From NCBI RefSeq assembly GCF_947172395.1, contig NC_069106.1, positions 992,001-1,056,000 of the forward strand: a stretch of 64,000 nt of DNA, in the 5' to 3' direction. The stretch is from Bicyclus anynana. Lineage: Eukaryota > Arthropoda > Insecta > Lepidoptera > Nymphalidae. A model generated the notes under the pieces. The model worked only from the letters and a program-made list of their open reading frames with translations. It was not told where the DNA came from and did no database searches. The translations under genes were made by a program, and so were the position numbers. This document shows, in pieces, positions 20,901-32,799 of this stretch (position 1 is the stretch's first letter; the number at the start of each line of letters is the position of its first letter).

Positions 20901-22855
20901 TTTCGTACAAGCACTTCAACGCTTGGATATACCTGTAATCAATTCGGCATCTCTGCAATGACCTTAGCACAGCCCAGGTCTCTCTGTTAAAAAGTACTAA
21001 TTTGGTACTTCATAAAATTGTGGTCTAGCCTATTTATGTGACTAATTAGTAATATGTCTTTAACCTAAACATATATTTATAATTATTATACTAAGATTAC
21101 ATTCAACAACTTAATGTTAGTCTTTTACTAAACATTCAAGTTCTTAATAAATAAAATTACTAATAACTAGAAGTTTACCTCTTCTTCCTCTTCCTCTTCT
21201 TCGTCCTCTGCCTCGTCTTCTGAAGCTTTACTATTCACATAGTCCATCACAAGCTGGTCGATTATTTTCTTCTTGTCAGCTAAGTCGGTGTCAAACACCT
21301 TCTCAAGCTTCTGGATGACCTTCTTGGTAGAGGTTTTAGCCAGGTTTGCATTTTTAAGAATTTCTAAAATAAAAGGAGTTTGATATGAATTTAATTAATA
21401 AAAAAATTATTATAGATATCTGCGTCAAATCTGTTGTTTCCATAAATGTTTGCATCAACTAATCTCAATGAAACAATGATTATTTGTGTGAGTATAATAT
21501 AACTCCAAAGTAAATTGTAACTGAAAATAGTATGGAAATTTGTTTAGTCCTTTTGTGGATAGGTGTAACAAACATACATATTAAGAGTGTGAATCAAATT
21601 ACATCAAAATCTATGGCGCCATTTTAGTGTCATTTAGTAAAAACAAACTTAAAATTCATAAAAAGTTAATTGTTAAATGTTGACGATCTACGACGATCGA
21701 CTATGTTTGTGTGAAATTTAGTTTTTCGCTAATCCCACCATGGATTTATCTGGGATAACAATTTGATTTTTATGTTGCTCAGTAACCTCCTTTTATCTTC
21801 CAGTGAAAGTACCATTAAAATCTGTTCTGCCGTTGGATTATCCTGGACAATCAAACAGACAAACATTTAAGAAAAGTAAAATGTTTGTCTGCTTTATGAA
21901 ATCAAAATTTTGAAATTGAAAACACAGTTATTTTGAAATCACAGACAGAAACTTCAATTTGTTTTATATGTATTGATGTATTTATTAATGTCTTCAAACA
22001 TCAAGACGAATGGTCACCCTACTACCAGTTGGCAAGTATTTTGAATATTACCTATGACATTTTCTTTTCTGTTCAGGAATTGACAGTTCAACTTATTATA
22101 CTGATTATTATAGTCAATTAATTTTTTTCCCGCCAATTACAATAGCTATGGCAATATATGTTTTAATAAAATCCAATAGAATAATTATATCAATCTAGTT
22201 TTGTTACATAATTTTAATAATCTCACAAAATAAGGTGAAATTTAAAAAAAAACTTATTTTCTGGTGCGTCGTAACCTAACACAAATTCAAGTGTTTCTGA
22301 ACGCTTTCGCGCAACATGGCGTCCCAATAGTAAATTGACGAAACATTCGCAAATTAGCGAAACATAAATCGACTAAGCCACTTTCGTCGAAATGTTTCAA
22401 ATAATAGATGATTTAAACAAAGGTGCGCGTTATTTTGCAGCATCAAACATTTTTTAGAGGCAGCCATTTTAGCGTCCCATACGTGGAGCATTGATACGCG
22501 TCGCATAAAAATAAACCACCAGTGGGCAGGCCTAAATAGGATGCTATAAATGTAGGCGATTATCCTAGAAAATCCGCACACTTTATGCGAACAACTTTCA
22601 CTTGAAACATTTTCGTATTGGGCCCATACTATCAGAGATATTCGTATTAAATGATACGTGCAATCAAAGTTCCCTTGAACATTTTTCAGGTAGCCATTAC
22701 GAGAGCCCCGGGCGAGATAATGCTTTAGTGATTTTTTGTCTAAATCTTTGTAAAAAATTAAGTAGAGTTGCTAAAAATGTAAATATTCATAGTTGTTTAA
22801 TTATTTACTTACTTGCGATTTCCTTTTTGAGATCTTCTTTGGAAACATCTGCCAT
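17927..22855 (-). CDS. DEK_C plus SWIB/MDM2 domain protein (spp27/TRI1-like)
   Basis: Five minus-strand exons: 22813-22855, 21179-21363, 19510-19629, 18922-19029 and 17927-18190, with GT-AG junctions and closed phases, encode 239 residues. Residues 1-57 form a DEK C-terminal domain (ILKNANLAKTSTKKV, then LEKVFDTDLADKKKII). A Glu run follows at about 60-76, then two similar Lys/Glu/Ser segments, one per exon (EEEKKPAKR..., EEKKKPAPKK...). Residues about 160-236 form a SWIB domain (LAELMGQDEMPRHEVVKRVW, then YLKTHF). Relatives are yeast TRI1 and fission yeast spp27, a subunit of the RNA polymerase I upstream activation factor; a nuclear chromatin or transcription role is inferred. The stop at 17927 overlaps a donor-like GAGTAAGT, so a longer isoform cannot be excluded. 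Intron 2 holds an RTE LINE, intron 4 a hAT element. Confidence 0.92.
18348..18756. mobile_element. Old hAT-type non-autonomous element
   Basis: Ends CAGATGTACCCAAA and TTTGGGAACCAATG are imperfect inverted repeats of the hAT type. The 8-bp GTTTATTC flanks both sides (18340-18347 and 18757-18764). 409 bp, no coding capacity, within the last SWIB-gene intron. Confidence 0.85.
19755..19872 (-). repeat. tRNA-like SINE head, family D, degenerate
   Basis: Contains 'ggggatcaaaccacaacctc' and 'gtgacgaatccaacccc', the reverse of the family D head. SWIB-gene intron 2. Confidence 0.5.
19927..20995 (-). mobile_element. 5'-truncated RTE-type LINE with reverse-transcriptase frame
   Basis: An intact 340-codon minus-strand frame (19948-20970) gives the C-terminal part of a non-LTR reverse transcriptase. 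GVRQGDVISPKLF (palm), LRFADDVVII with the catalytic Asp pair, and the VLPVMTYGSETWSL connection region are visible. The endonuclease and the front of the polymerase are absent. The 3' end carries TCATCA repeats, typical of RTE elements. It inserted in intron 2 of the SWIB gene in the same orientation. The uninterrupted frame suggests a fairly recent insertion. Confidence 0.92.
21777..21890 (+). repeat. Interspersed repeat shared with 51727-51840
   Basis: Both copies carry 'gttgctcagtaacctcc' or near match, 'ttatcttccagtgaaagt' and 'acagacaaacatttaa'. SWIB-gene intron 1. Confidence 0.6.
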
Positions 22856-23325
22856 TTTCTTAGAACAAGTATATTTCACCAGCGACACAAGGAAGAACAG
22901 CCACACAATAATATACCTACGCGCTAGATGCTACACGGCGTCCAAACGAACCGAAGCGAACATAGCCGAAAGTCACTTCGGCAATATGTTTGGACTGTTG
23001 TTCATCCAATAGGAATCGAGAGCAGAAAATATTAAAGCTGCGTTCATTTTATATTTTCTTAAGTTACTCCTAGTAATTATAAAAAAAATTAGAATCCTGG
23101 AATTTAATTGCATTTATTTGTAATTATAGTTATTCTTCTTTGAAGTTACAAAACTAAATACTATTAATATAAATAAACAGACTCATTTGGTAATATTTCT
23201 TACTAAAATAGAACATTTGTTACCAAAATATTTTTATACTCAAAAAAATTTAACGCATTTTTGGGAAGTAAAAATGACAGAATTTGGTGATTTTGACGTT
23301 TGATAGGGTTGTCAAATGTCAATTG

Positions 23326-23973
23326 CAGTGTTGCCAGAAGGTTACTTTTGTAACCTTTTAGGTGATTTTTTGACTGCATTGGTAACTTTTAGGTTACATT
23401 ACTAAAAAGGTTACTTTTACGTGATATTTCGGAATTTTTAGAATTTACTTACAATTTCGTATATCTAAAACAGAACGGTCGTTAAATCAAGAAATGCGGA
23501 CAAATGCTCAAGAACTCATCGATGTTTCTGTGTCAATCTCACTATAAATGAAGACGTTACAATTGACGTTGCGAAATAAGCAAGTTGCAGTCACATTGAA
23601 TTTCTTAAAAAATCAAGTATGAATTTAAGAAATTAACGTCTATTGTTTTTTAAATCCTTGCTCTTTAATTGTATTTTTCTTATCCCATAAGTAAAAGGCA
23701 AACAATCAGGGCCTTACTTAAGATGTTTCTATTTACGAGTAAAATCTCCTTCGGTTTGTAGTAATTTAGTACTTGGCTAGTATTCGTAACAGACAGATAT
23801 TAAAAAAAAAAAACAAAATTACTTTAGCCCCCAGAGGCTGAAATGGTGGTTTAGCCATGCTGTGGAACGCAAAAAGCAAGAGTAGTAGTAGTCAAAAGGT
23901 TACTTTTTACACAAAAAGGTTACTTTTTTTAATATTTCGGGTAACTTCTCATGAGATCCAACTGGCAACACTG
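23326..23973. mobile_element. hAT-type non-autonomous element between divergent genes
   Basis: Inverted ends CAGTGTTGCCAG and CTGGCAACACTG, flanked by the 8-bp GTCAATTG at 23318-23325 and 23974-23981. The 648-bp interior repeats AAAGGTTACTTTT-like motifs and has no long frame. It fills half of the space between the SWIB gene (start 22855) and NOP14 (start 24110), leaving 128 bp before the NOP14 start codon. Confidence 0.9.
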
Positions 23974-24109
23974 GTCAATTGTCTTTTGTCATTGTCAAAG
24001 CCATGTGTAATATTTGTTGACGATTTAAATAACCTCGAGTCCTCGAAATCTAAAATATAATTGTATTTATACTTTTACACAACTTATTTTGATAAAATTT
24101 CATACACAA

Positions 24110-27100
24110 ATGGCAAAAGTAAAGAACAAGAGAAATGCGGGGTTAGCTGATAAAGTTCAAAATAAGAAAAAAGCAAATGCGACGAAGAAAACGTTAAACC
24201 CTTTTGAAGTTCATATAAATAAAGAAAAACTAAAAGTTTTAGGCAAGAAATCTAAGCATGATCGAGGATTACCTGGAGTTTCGCGTGCGAGGGCCGTACA
24301 AAAGGTACTTTTATCTTTCTTTTGTATTAGAAATCAAAATTTTAATTAATTTCAATCTTTAAGGCTTAAAGGCTTTTATCGGGAGTTTTAAGTAAGTATG
24401 TACTTAGAATGGCCTCAATAGGAAAAAAATCAGATCTAGCTGTATTTTTTTAATTTGCTGGATAGCTGCAGTCTTTATATTTAGTTTATTCGTAAGAGCT
24501 TGAAAGCTATACTAACCTTTAGTGTTAAATAGTAATAACACACTGAATTAAAAAGAAGCTTATATGTACTTATACCAGTTCTAAAAAATTATATTTATAT
24601 TAATTTATATTTATTTTCTAAATTTCAATTAGAGGAAAGAAACCCTGGGCACAGAGATGAAGATAATGAACAAAACAAACACTTTCATTGACCGTCGCAT
24701 TGGTGAGAAGAACAACCAACTATCCACAGAGGACCGCATGGTGGCCAGGTTCGCAGCCGAGAGAGCCAAGCAACACAACAAGAAGAGTATATACAACCTT
24801 GCTGATGATGAGATATTGACTCACAGGTTATTTTTTTATTGTGATACTTGTTAGCCACTTGTAACAACTGACAAACCAAAAAACGCCAGAGGGCGCAAAC
24901 TGCCCATCTACCGCGTATGTCTATTTTATTTATTTTGCTATCATCCATGAAAAGCCATTAAACCCATGCCACAACGTCACCCAGGTCCAACAAAGTACTC
25001 TTTACATACATATCCAAAACTGGAGCATCCTCAGAAGATGATATATTATTTCAGAATAATACCCTGCGATATGTAGTATAACCCACAATAAGGTCCCAGA
25101 TCAGTATATTGCTATATGTTCTTCATTTCTATTAAAGCGCATGCCTCTGCAGTGATATTGTAGCTTTCCTTTTGTGAAAGAATTTTGGAAATCTGAGTAG
25201 TTACAGAGCTTTATTCAATGCAAACAAACAAACAATCAAATCTTTCCTTTTTATAATGTTAGTATTAGTATATTAGGCTAATTAACAAACAGATGGTATA
25301 TTACTGCAAATTATTGAATCTATACTAATATTATAAAGCTAAAGAGTTTGTTTGTTTGATTGAATCTCAAGAACTACTGGCCTGATTTAAAAAAATCTTT
25401 CAGCGTTAGATAGCCCATTTATAGATGAAGTCTATTATATTTTATTACCACCATATTCCTACGGAAATAGGAACCACGCGAGTAAAACCGCGCGGCGTCA
25501 GCTTGTCTTATCATAATTATAAATTCCACAGGGGTCAAACTCTGGAACAAATTGAGAAGTTTGATGATCCACGATCATCTGATGATGAAGATGAAGAGAG
25601 AAGATTTGGTGGTCTAGGAGGTATGCACATATTCTATGACTGTCTTATAACATATTCCTAAGATTTTCAGAAATCTCAACTTTATGGGGTTAAATTGCAA
25701 ACCCCAAAAATTATAGTGGGTAATCTCTGGATCTACTAAACTGATTACACAAATTTCTTTATGTTGCAGATGAATTTGTGTCAGAAGGTCACTTTGGTGG
25801 TGGCGTCTTATCAAAATCAGACTCGAAAGACGGAGCTAAATCTCACAAAGACTTAATAGAACAACTTATCGCCGAGTCTAAGAAGAGAAAAGTTGAGAAG
25901 CAGAAAGAGAAAGAACAGACACTGGATTTAACTGAGAAATTAGATTCAGAATGGAAAGACTTGCAGCCAGTTGTGTTCAAATGTCAAAAGGAGAAGGAGA
26001 AGGAGGAGTCTATAATAGATAAGCTGTTGAGTAAAGAGGAGAAGGGACTGGACTATGACAGGATGATGAGGGAGTTGAGATTTGAAAAGAGAGGAACGGT
26101 ATGATATTTTCATTTTACTTTACCCTACCCTACTCCTACCCTATCCCTATCCTACTCCTAACATACCCCTACTCGAACCCTACTCCTACCTATATATGTC
26201 TCCTGGTTTTAAACTGTGTCTCCACCAATTTTCAGCCAAATTGGTCAAGCCGTTCTTGCTTTATAAATAGTACTAACACAACTTAATTTTAAGTATATAG
26301 ATTTGAGCGACTCTTAAGTAGGTTTAGTACATCAACTTATATGTATAAATTGTATGTATTTATTTTGCTTCTGTATGTGTGTTTGTCATCTAACTGTCGT
26401 ATATTTGCTGCTTTGTGTAGATGTTACTGTTAAATTGTAAAATACGTTGGTTTATAATATCACTTGTGATATATTCTGCTGTCATATTGTGAACTGAAAA
26501 TACTGATTACAATTTAACATGGTATTTTTCGGTATATTATAATCTATCGGAAATTGTAATCAGTATTTTCAGTTCACAATATAATGGCAGATTATAATAA
26601 CACATGGGATTATAAACTAACATATTTTACAATTTAACAGTGTCATATATAAAGAGTGTATTGTTTCCTGAATGAGACAAGTATTATAACATTCCATGGA
26701 TTCACCATGCAAGTGGCAGGCCTATTGTATGGCAGAGTGAAATAGCCTGGAACTTGAACCGGTTATATTATTATTATTATTTTTTATTCTCTACAAGTTA
26801 GCCCTTAACTACAATCTCACCTTATGGTAAGTGACGATGCAATCTAAGATAGAAGCAGGCTAACTTTTTTGGAAGAACACATCCTTTTCGGGTGCTTGGC
26901 GGTACGTCTTTGCCTATAGGGTTTTGTAAATCCACTGCGAAAACCACCGCCACGGACGCTGTCAATAGCCTTGTGAAACTTAGAAGGAAGCGTTTTAAAT
27001 ACAAATCATGTTTTTATTGTCGATAACTCAAGCATGTTATTAAACTAAAAAAAAGCTTTATAATTTTAGCCCTCAGACGGTCTTAAAAGCAAGGAAAAGC

Positions 27101-30100
27101 AGGAAGAAGAAGACAAGAAGAAGTTAGAGGAGTTAGAGAGGCAGAGACAGCAGAGAATGCTTTCAGAAGAAGAACTTGCTATGCCCAAGAGAGTTCCAAC
27201 TTCAAAACATAGGTATTGTGTGTTCCTTTATCTTTATTATCTGTCTCGTTGGTTCAATGGTTACAACAATTTTGCTGAAATTTCATTACCTTTAGGCTTT
27301 TTTTTTGTTCTTTACTTTAAAATACTATTTTACTTTTAAAAGGAACTCCTTAATTCTATAACCTTTGGACGTAAGTCCCGCAAAATGCATGGAATGCTAA
27401 GATATTTGTCTCTTCGTTTAGATCTGCAGATGATTTGGATGACAATTTCGAATTGGACAACAATCAGGACTTTATGTTGTCTTACGACAAAGACGGCAAA
27501 CCTTTGCTACCGGAACATGTACTTAAGGACTTCTCAGGTAAATATTGAGCTAGCCACGAACGAAGGCTGCCATTAGTTATAAATTTTAATTTTCCTGTGA
27601 TGGCTTCAGTCGTCGATTTTTCTCTATTTAAATAAATGTCAATATTTATAATGAACATCCGCATTGTAGTGCCTTCTTCTATTCAGTACACTGTTTACAC
27701 TTGCAGTTGATTTTTGCAGTTGACTGACAATTATGACCAATAGAAAACAATGTCAACAAAGTCCTAGTTGGAGCGCGCTTGCACGTCCGTAAACGTAAAA
27801 GTAGTAATCAAAATTTGAAAGTCAATAATCATTTACTTATCTTTAATTTTAGTACCAAACGCTAAAAAGAAGTTTGATGACGGTATATCAGATAGCTCTG
27901 ATGATGAAGATGGAAGTGAATCTGGCGATGAAAGTGACGATGAAGATGATGATAATGATGTCGCTGCGGAAGTTTCTGGTGAAGGTGAAGAAGATGAGGA
28001 GTCTGGTGAAAAAGATGGAGATAGTGGAGAAAATGATGACAGTTCTAGTGATAGTGATGATAGTACTAAAAATGTTGAAAAAAGTTGTAATAGAATTAAA
28101 ACTAAAAGCAACAAACTTGATATTAATCATCAAATTAAAAATAATGAAAATCCGAGTAATGAAGAAAGTAGTGATATTGTGATTAAAAGTAAAGGAAATG
28201 AAAACGATAAAAAGGACAGTAGTATCGAATCAGACAGTTCATCGTCCGATGATGTAATTGATATAAAAGGTAAATGTAAGAGTAATAATGATAGTAAAGT
28301 TAGTGTCAATGAAAATAACACAAAACAATCGAAAACAAACAACTTAGACACACAAAGTAAAATTGATAAAAGAAACAATTTAAAACGGAAACAATCAGAT
28401 ACAAATGCAGATGAAAAAGACTTTAATGAGCATGTCACTGATAAAAAGAAACCGAAAGTACTTGAATCTATTAATACTAGTTCCAAAAATAATGATAAAA
28501 TGACAAATGATAAACATTTAAATCACAAACAAGCAATTGATAACAACCAAAGCCAAAGGTCGGTAGATGATGATGAAGAAAATGAAGTAGATGATGACGA
28601 TGAAGAAGATAGTGAAGATGATGAGGAATCCCAAATTTCAGAAGACGACAAACATCTAGATGAATTCAAAGACCTGAAAGAGTCAGATGAATCGAATGAT
28701 GAGTTAGAGGATTGTAGTGAAAGAATTGGTGCATTTTTTGATTTCAAATTAGCTGAAGGGGATAATTTAAAGGTAGGTAGCTTTTTCTTGATATTCCCAT
28801 TTAAATGGCACCTACATGGACCAAAGCCAGTGACTGTTAATTTAAAACCATTTTCTGACAGAATTTGCATTACATTCTTTTGTTGTTCCTTAAGTTCGAA
28901 GTCAGAGTCAGAATTCATTTATTTCGATTAGGCTTAACTTACAAGCACTTTTGAAACAAGTAATCTTTTGATATCAATATTATTAGATAATGGTGATGAT
29001 AATTGGTCGAAAACATAAAATCAAAGTTACATACAAGCCTTCATATAATATATTAGCTAGAGTAGCATTTTAAATTTACTTTAACATTTTTAATTTCAGG
29101 AGTTGTTATCAGGCAAATCACCCGCCCAACAATCGGCAGCGTTAGATAAATTAATAAAAAGCTACGATCCAAGCTTAGGAGAATCTAATAAAGAACATTT
29201 AAGTAGATTATACGCCCACCTGTTGCAATACACTCACGATCTATTTTCACAATTAAAAACCGAATCCGATATAATGAAATCGTTTTTAGTTTTCGACAAG
29301 ATAGTTCCATATTTTTACGATCTTATACACATAAACAAAGTTTCCACTAAAAAGTTCATAGTCGAATTATTAAAAGAAAAACACGACCAATTCAAACGGA
29401 GGTCTAAAATAGTACCTGATTTAGATACTTTAGTATTTTTCAAATTGGTGTCATTATTGTATCCCACTTCTGATTTTAGACACCCAGTAACGACGCCATC
29501 TTTGATTTTCATGACTGAAATATTATCGAAGTCTAGATTTAGAGACGCGTTTTCGATTTCTAGAGGATTTTTCATAGTGAGTCTAATACTAGAATATACT
29601 GTTTTGTCGAAAAGATTTGTGCCCGAGGCATTGAATTTTTTGAGAGGAATTTTTTATCTGTGCGCAAATACTTCGGTATTGAATCCCGTGCAAGTTGTGC
29701 CGCCATTCCGTTTGCACAGAGAAGCCAAAATTTTAATTTTAGAACGCGACTGTTCCAAGATGGCGGTCGAAGAAAAAATGGCGGGAAAAGATTTGTTACT
29801 GTCAGAAATAGACGATTCGTATAAAATACGATGTTTAATGACATCTTCGTTGATGTTAAAGGAGTTTTTTGATAATTACAACGATTTTGAGGCATTGGCA
29901 GCCATTTTTGAGCCACACATACAGTTATTGTCGAGGGTAGATTTGGATTTGTATCCAGTTAAAGTTGCGCAGAAGGTTTCGGAGATATTGCAGTATATGA
30001 AACAGACGTTAGAGGTGAAGACGTACACACAGATGGCGAAGGAGAAAGTCAGGCCGAAGGCTTTGAGGCTGTATGAACCGGATATTCAGGATGTGTAAGT

Positions 30101-31089
30101 ATTATTGATGGTTTATTAAGACTAATAGAATCCTAGGGTTTATAATTTCAAGGGTACTTTATAAATTATCGTTTTGGAAAAAACTATGTTATTAAATAAT
30201 GATGAAAAAATAAAATCATTTATATCTATTATTTTGAAAATCACGCCAAAACGGGCTGGTCACGTGACATGTGTGAGCTGTGACGTCACATTTTAATAAG
30301 TTTCCATATATCCCATCTTTTTAGACACTTTATACATTCGGTAACGACGTCATCTTTGATTTTTATGACATTTAAGACTTTCTATTTCATGAGATTCGAC
30401 CTCTAGAGTTATTTTCACAGTAAATGTAATTTTTTGGAATATACTGTGTTTTTAACAATAATTTATATCTCTTACAGATTCACAGGCAGCAAGAGTTCTA
30501 ATATGTCACGAGAGAATGCGGAGAGAGCTAGACTGCAAGTCAAATATAAGAAGGAGATGAAGGGAGCCTTGAGAGAGATAAGAAGAGACAAGGCTTACAT
30601 CGCCTCTGTGAAGATACGGCAGAAGATTCAGAGGTATTGTTTTTTGTTTAATTTTTTTATAAATAGATTGCGAACCAGGAGTTCAAAAAAAAATTCGTTT
30701 ATGTTTAAAAAATGTCACATTTAATGTAAGGAAGCAAAAACGGTACGAATTTTCATCTAATTACGATAAAAGATTTTTAATAGATTATAAAAATCAAAAT
30801 CTATTGCTACAATACAATCTTTGCTTTTTGTATATAAATTAGTTAACATTGACCTTATTTACCCGAATGTATCATAAAAATCATCTTTTTTATTCTTTAC
30901 CCTTGTACCCTTTAGCCCTTGACTACAATCTCACCTGATGGTAAGTGATGATGTAATGTAATATTTAATTTTGCTCATTATATTATTTTCCTTTTCAGTG
31001 ACAACGTAAGGAAAGAGAAAGTGAAGCAAATCTACAAGGATGCTTCTATCCAGCAAGGAGAGTTGAACAAACTGAAACGCATGAAGTGA
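24110..31089 (+). CDS. NOP14: Nucleolar protein 14, small-subunit processome
   Basis: NOP14 acts in the nucleolar SSU processome in 18S rRNA maturation, with partners such as EMG1 and NOC4. Ten plus-strand exons: 24110-24304, 24633-24826, 25532-25620, 25770-26098, 27070-27212, 27422-27537, 27853-28772, 29100-30094, 30478-30633 and 30999-31089. Junctions are GT-AG and phases close to 1075 residues; human is 857 as I recall. Conserved blocks: NPFEVHINKEK, KHDRGLPGVSRARA, NKKSIYNLADDE, LTEKLDSEWKDLQ, SADDLDDNFELD, LLYPTSDFRHPVVT-like, LSKRFVPEALNFLRGI, MKGALREIRRD and a basic C-terminus. Exon 7 encodes about 307 residues rich in Asp, Glu, Ser, Lys and Asn; this linker explains the extra length. 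The ATG at 24110 opens the conserved MAKVK start. The gene is divergent from the SWIB gene. Confidence 0.96.
24927..25045 (-). mobile_element. Single decayed arm of the hammerhead foldback element
   Basis: Matches one arm of 13357-13687 ('ttattttgctatcatcc', 'caacgtcacccaggtcc', 'ggagcatcctcag'). On the minus strand CTGAGGATGCTCC is kept, but the GAAA of the hammerhead core has become GATA, so it should be inactive. NOP14 intron 2. Confidence 0.75.
25318..25506 (-). repeat. Metulj-like repeat
   Basis: From 'tctatactaatattataaag' to 'accgcgcggcgtcagcttg'. It ends 25 bp before the acceptor of NOP14 exon 3 (25532). Confidence 0.75.
26110..26190. repeat. TACCC-type minisatellite
   Basis: Imperfect TACCCTACTCC units, the complement of the array at 9476-9830, beginning 20 bp after the NOP14 exon 4 donor. 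Confidence 0.75.
26427..26640. mobile_element. Foldback MITE
   Basis: Ends CTGTTAAATTGTAAAATA and its inverse; long inner arms ('gttcacaatat', 'actgattacaattt') also pair. 214 bp. No clear target duplication. NOP14 intron 4. Confidence 0.75.
26773..26965 (-). repeat. SINE family A
   Basis: From 'ttctctacaagttagccctt' through 'ggcggtacgtctttg' to a degenerate head with 'taaatccactgcgaaaacc'. NOP14 intron 4. Confidence 0.7.
28905..29030 (+). repeat. Interspersed repeat, family E fragment
   Basis: Contains 'gattaggcttaacttacaag' and 'aaaatcaaagttac'. NOP14 intron 7. Confidence 0.55.
30885..30962 (-). repeat. SINE family A, short 3' fragment
   Basis: Contains 'agcccttgactacaatctca' and 'ctgatggtaagtgatgatg'. 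It lies about 40 bp before the acceptor of the last NOP14 exon. Confidence 0.7.
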
Positions 31090-31502
31090 TCTATAATGAT
31101 ACATATTGCAATGTACATAAGGTTGTTATTGCTATAATATATGAAATTTATTTGAAAAGTACCACAATAGGGTATTTAAAGAGTAAATAGACGATTTGAA
31201 TTGAACAAATTTTTATTTTTTTCTTTGCGCTAAAATATATAGATTGATGCTAAAGCGACTTCGTCCGCCATTAGACTTCTTTAATCCGGCCCTGTCGCAA
31301 AATCCGTTAGTGGATACCTACTAACTATAAACTACCTCCCTGCCGAATTTCAGCTTTGTACATTAAGCGGTTTTCGAGATTTCGCATTTATATATTATGA
31401 TATAAATGCGAAAGGTAACTAACTACTTAACGTACTAAAATGAAATTTGGCAGAGAAGTAGTTTAATTATATTCTTTATTTGCTGAATACATGAAAAATA
31501 TT

Positions 31503-32165
31503 ATCATCATCATCATCATCATTGTCAGCCGATGGACGTCCACTGCTGGACATAGGCCTCTTGCATGGACTTCCAAACAAAACGGTCTCGAGCCGCTAGC
31601 ATCCAGCGGCTCCCTGCAACCCGCTTGATGTCTTCGGTCCACCTAGTGGGGGGTCGACCAACACTGCGCTTTCCGGTGCGGGGTCGCCATTCCAGCACCT
31701 TGGGACCCCAACGTCCATCGGCTCTTCGAACTATGTGGCCTGCCCATTGCCACTTCAGCTTCGCGACTGGCTGAGCTATGTCAGTGACTTTAGTTCGTCT
31801 GCGGATGGTCATTTCTGATTCGATCACGCAGAGAAACCCCAAGCATAACACGCTCCATCGCCCGCTGAGTGACTTTGAGCCTTCTTATAAGGCCCATAGT
31901 TAGCGACCAAGTCTCGGATCCGTAAGTCATCACTGGCAACACGCACTGTTCGAAGACTTTCGTCTTCAGGCACTGAGGAATTTCGGACGAAAAGAGGTCG
32001 CGGAGTTTCCCAAACGCTGCCCAGCCGAGCTGGATTCGGCGATTCACCTCTTTCTCGAAATTGGACCTACCTAACTGGACTGTGTGTCCTAGGTATATAT
32101 ATTCGTCTACAATTTCGAGCGCAGAGTTCTCAACAATAACTGGGTGAAGCGGTACATGAGATGCG
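31503..32165 (-). mobile_element. 5'-truncated RTE-type LINE, frameshifted
   Basis: Nearly the same sequence as the 3' part of the copy at 19.9-21.0 kb, but the frame is broken near 31800-31850, where two overlapping frames (31525-31851 and 31790-32185) join. It ends in TCATCA repeats at 31503. The catalytic FADD block is missing. It lies about 400 bp downstream of NOP14. Confidence 0.9.
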
Positions 32166-32799
32166 GAAAAAAAAATATTATACAATGTTAAAAATTAAAA
32201 ATGCCGTATTGGGCGTGTAGTTTAATTTATTTCTAGTTTAGTATAAGATCTTATCTAAGCTCAGTTTTTCTCGGACTAAAAAAATAACAGACATTTATGT
32301 TCGTGAATTTGAGTGCGATACTAATCCTTACGTAATTAGTCTTGAGTTATACAAACAAGAAAACATATTACAAATAGTTATTTAAAAAATAATATTAATA
32401 ATTAATAATTATCCACCTTCCTATATTTTATTTTTATAATTACCTACATAGAAAATTAATATCTTAAATGACACAAGAAATTGGTATTTTTAATGCATCG
32501 ATCCTATATAGGTACGACCTAAAAACGTCCCCACTCAATGAGTGCCTAACACAACTTCTTGGCACTCAATTCAAGTAGTCGCATTTGCAAATTCAACCTT
32601 AAACTCAATGTGTAAGGTTGAATTTGCTCTGAATTTGGGATTTTATTGAATATTGGACTATATTTAAAGGTCTTTAAGTATAATTTTCTTTACCAATAAT
32701 TCTAAAACTGTCAAAGCATAATTGGCCAGTTTTTAAGTGACTCTTTATTATAAGAGGTCAATGTTTTAATGTTATAAACTTTGACTCTAAACATATTCT
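32166..32799. other. Intergenic DNA between NOP14 and TSPO
   Basis: AT-rich, no exon recognised. A small inverted pair ('gcaaattcaaccttaaac' against 'gtaaggttgaatttgc') is at about 32585-32630. The right part is probably the 3' untranslated region of the minus-strand TSPO. Confidence 0.4.

Noticed and set aside
22602..23012. 136-codon plus-strand frame
   Set aside because: It crosses the SWIB gene first exon antisense and its promoter, with no family resemblance.
27833..28918. Serine/leucine-rich frames on the minus strand
   Set aside because: They are antisense shadows of the acidic NOP14 exon 7.
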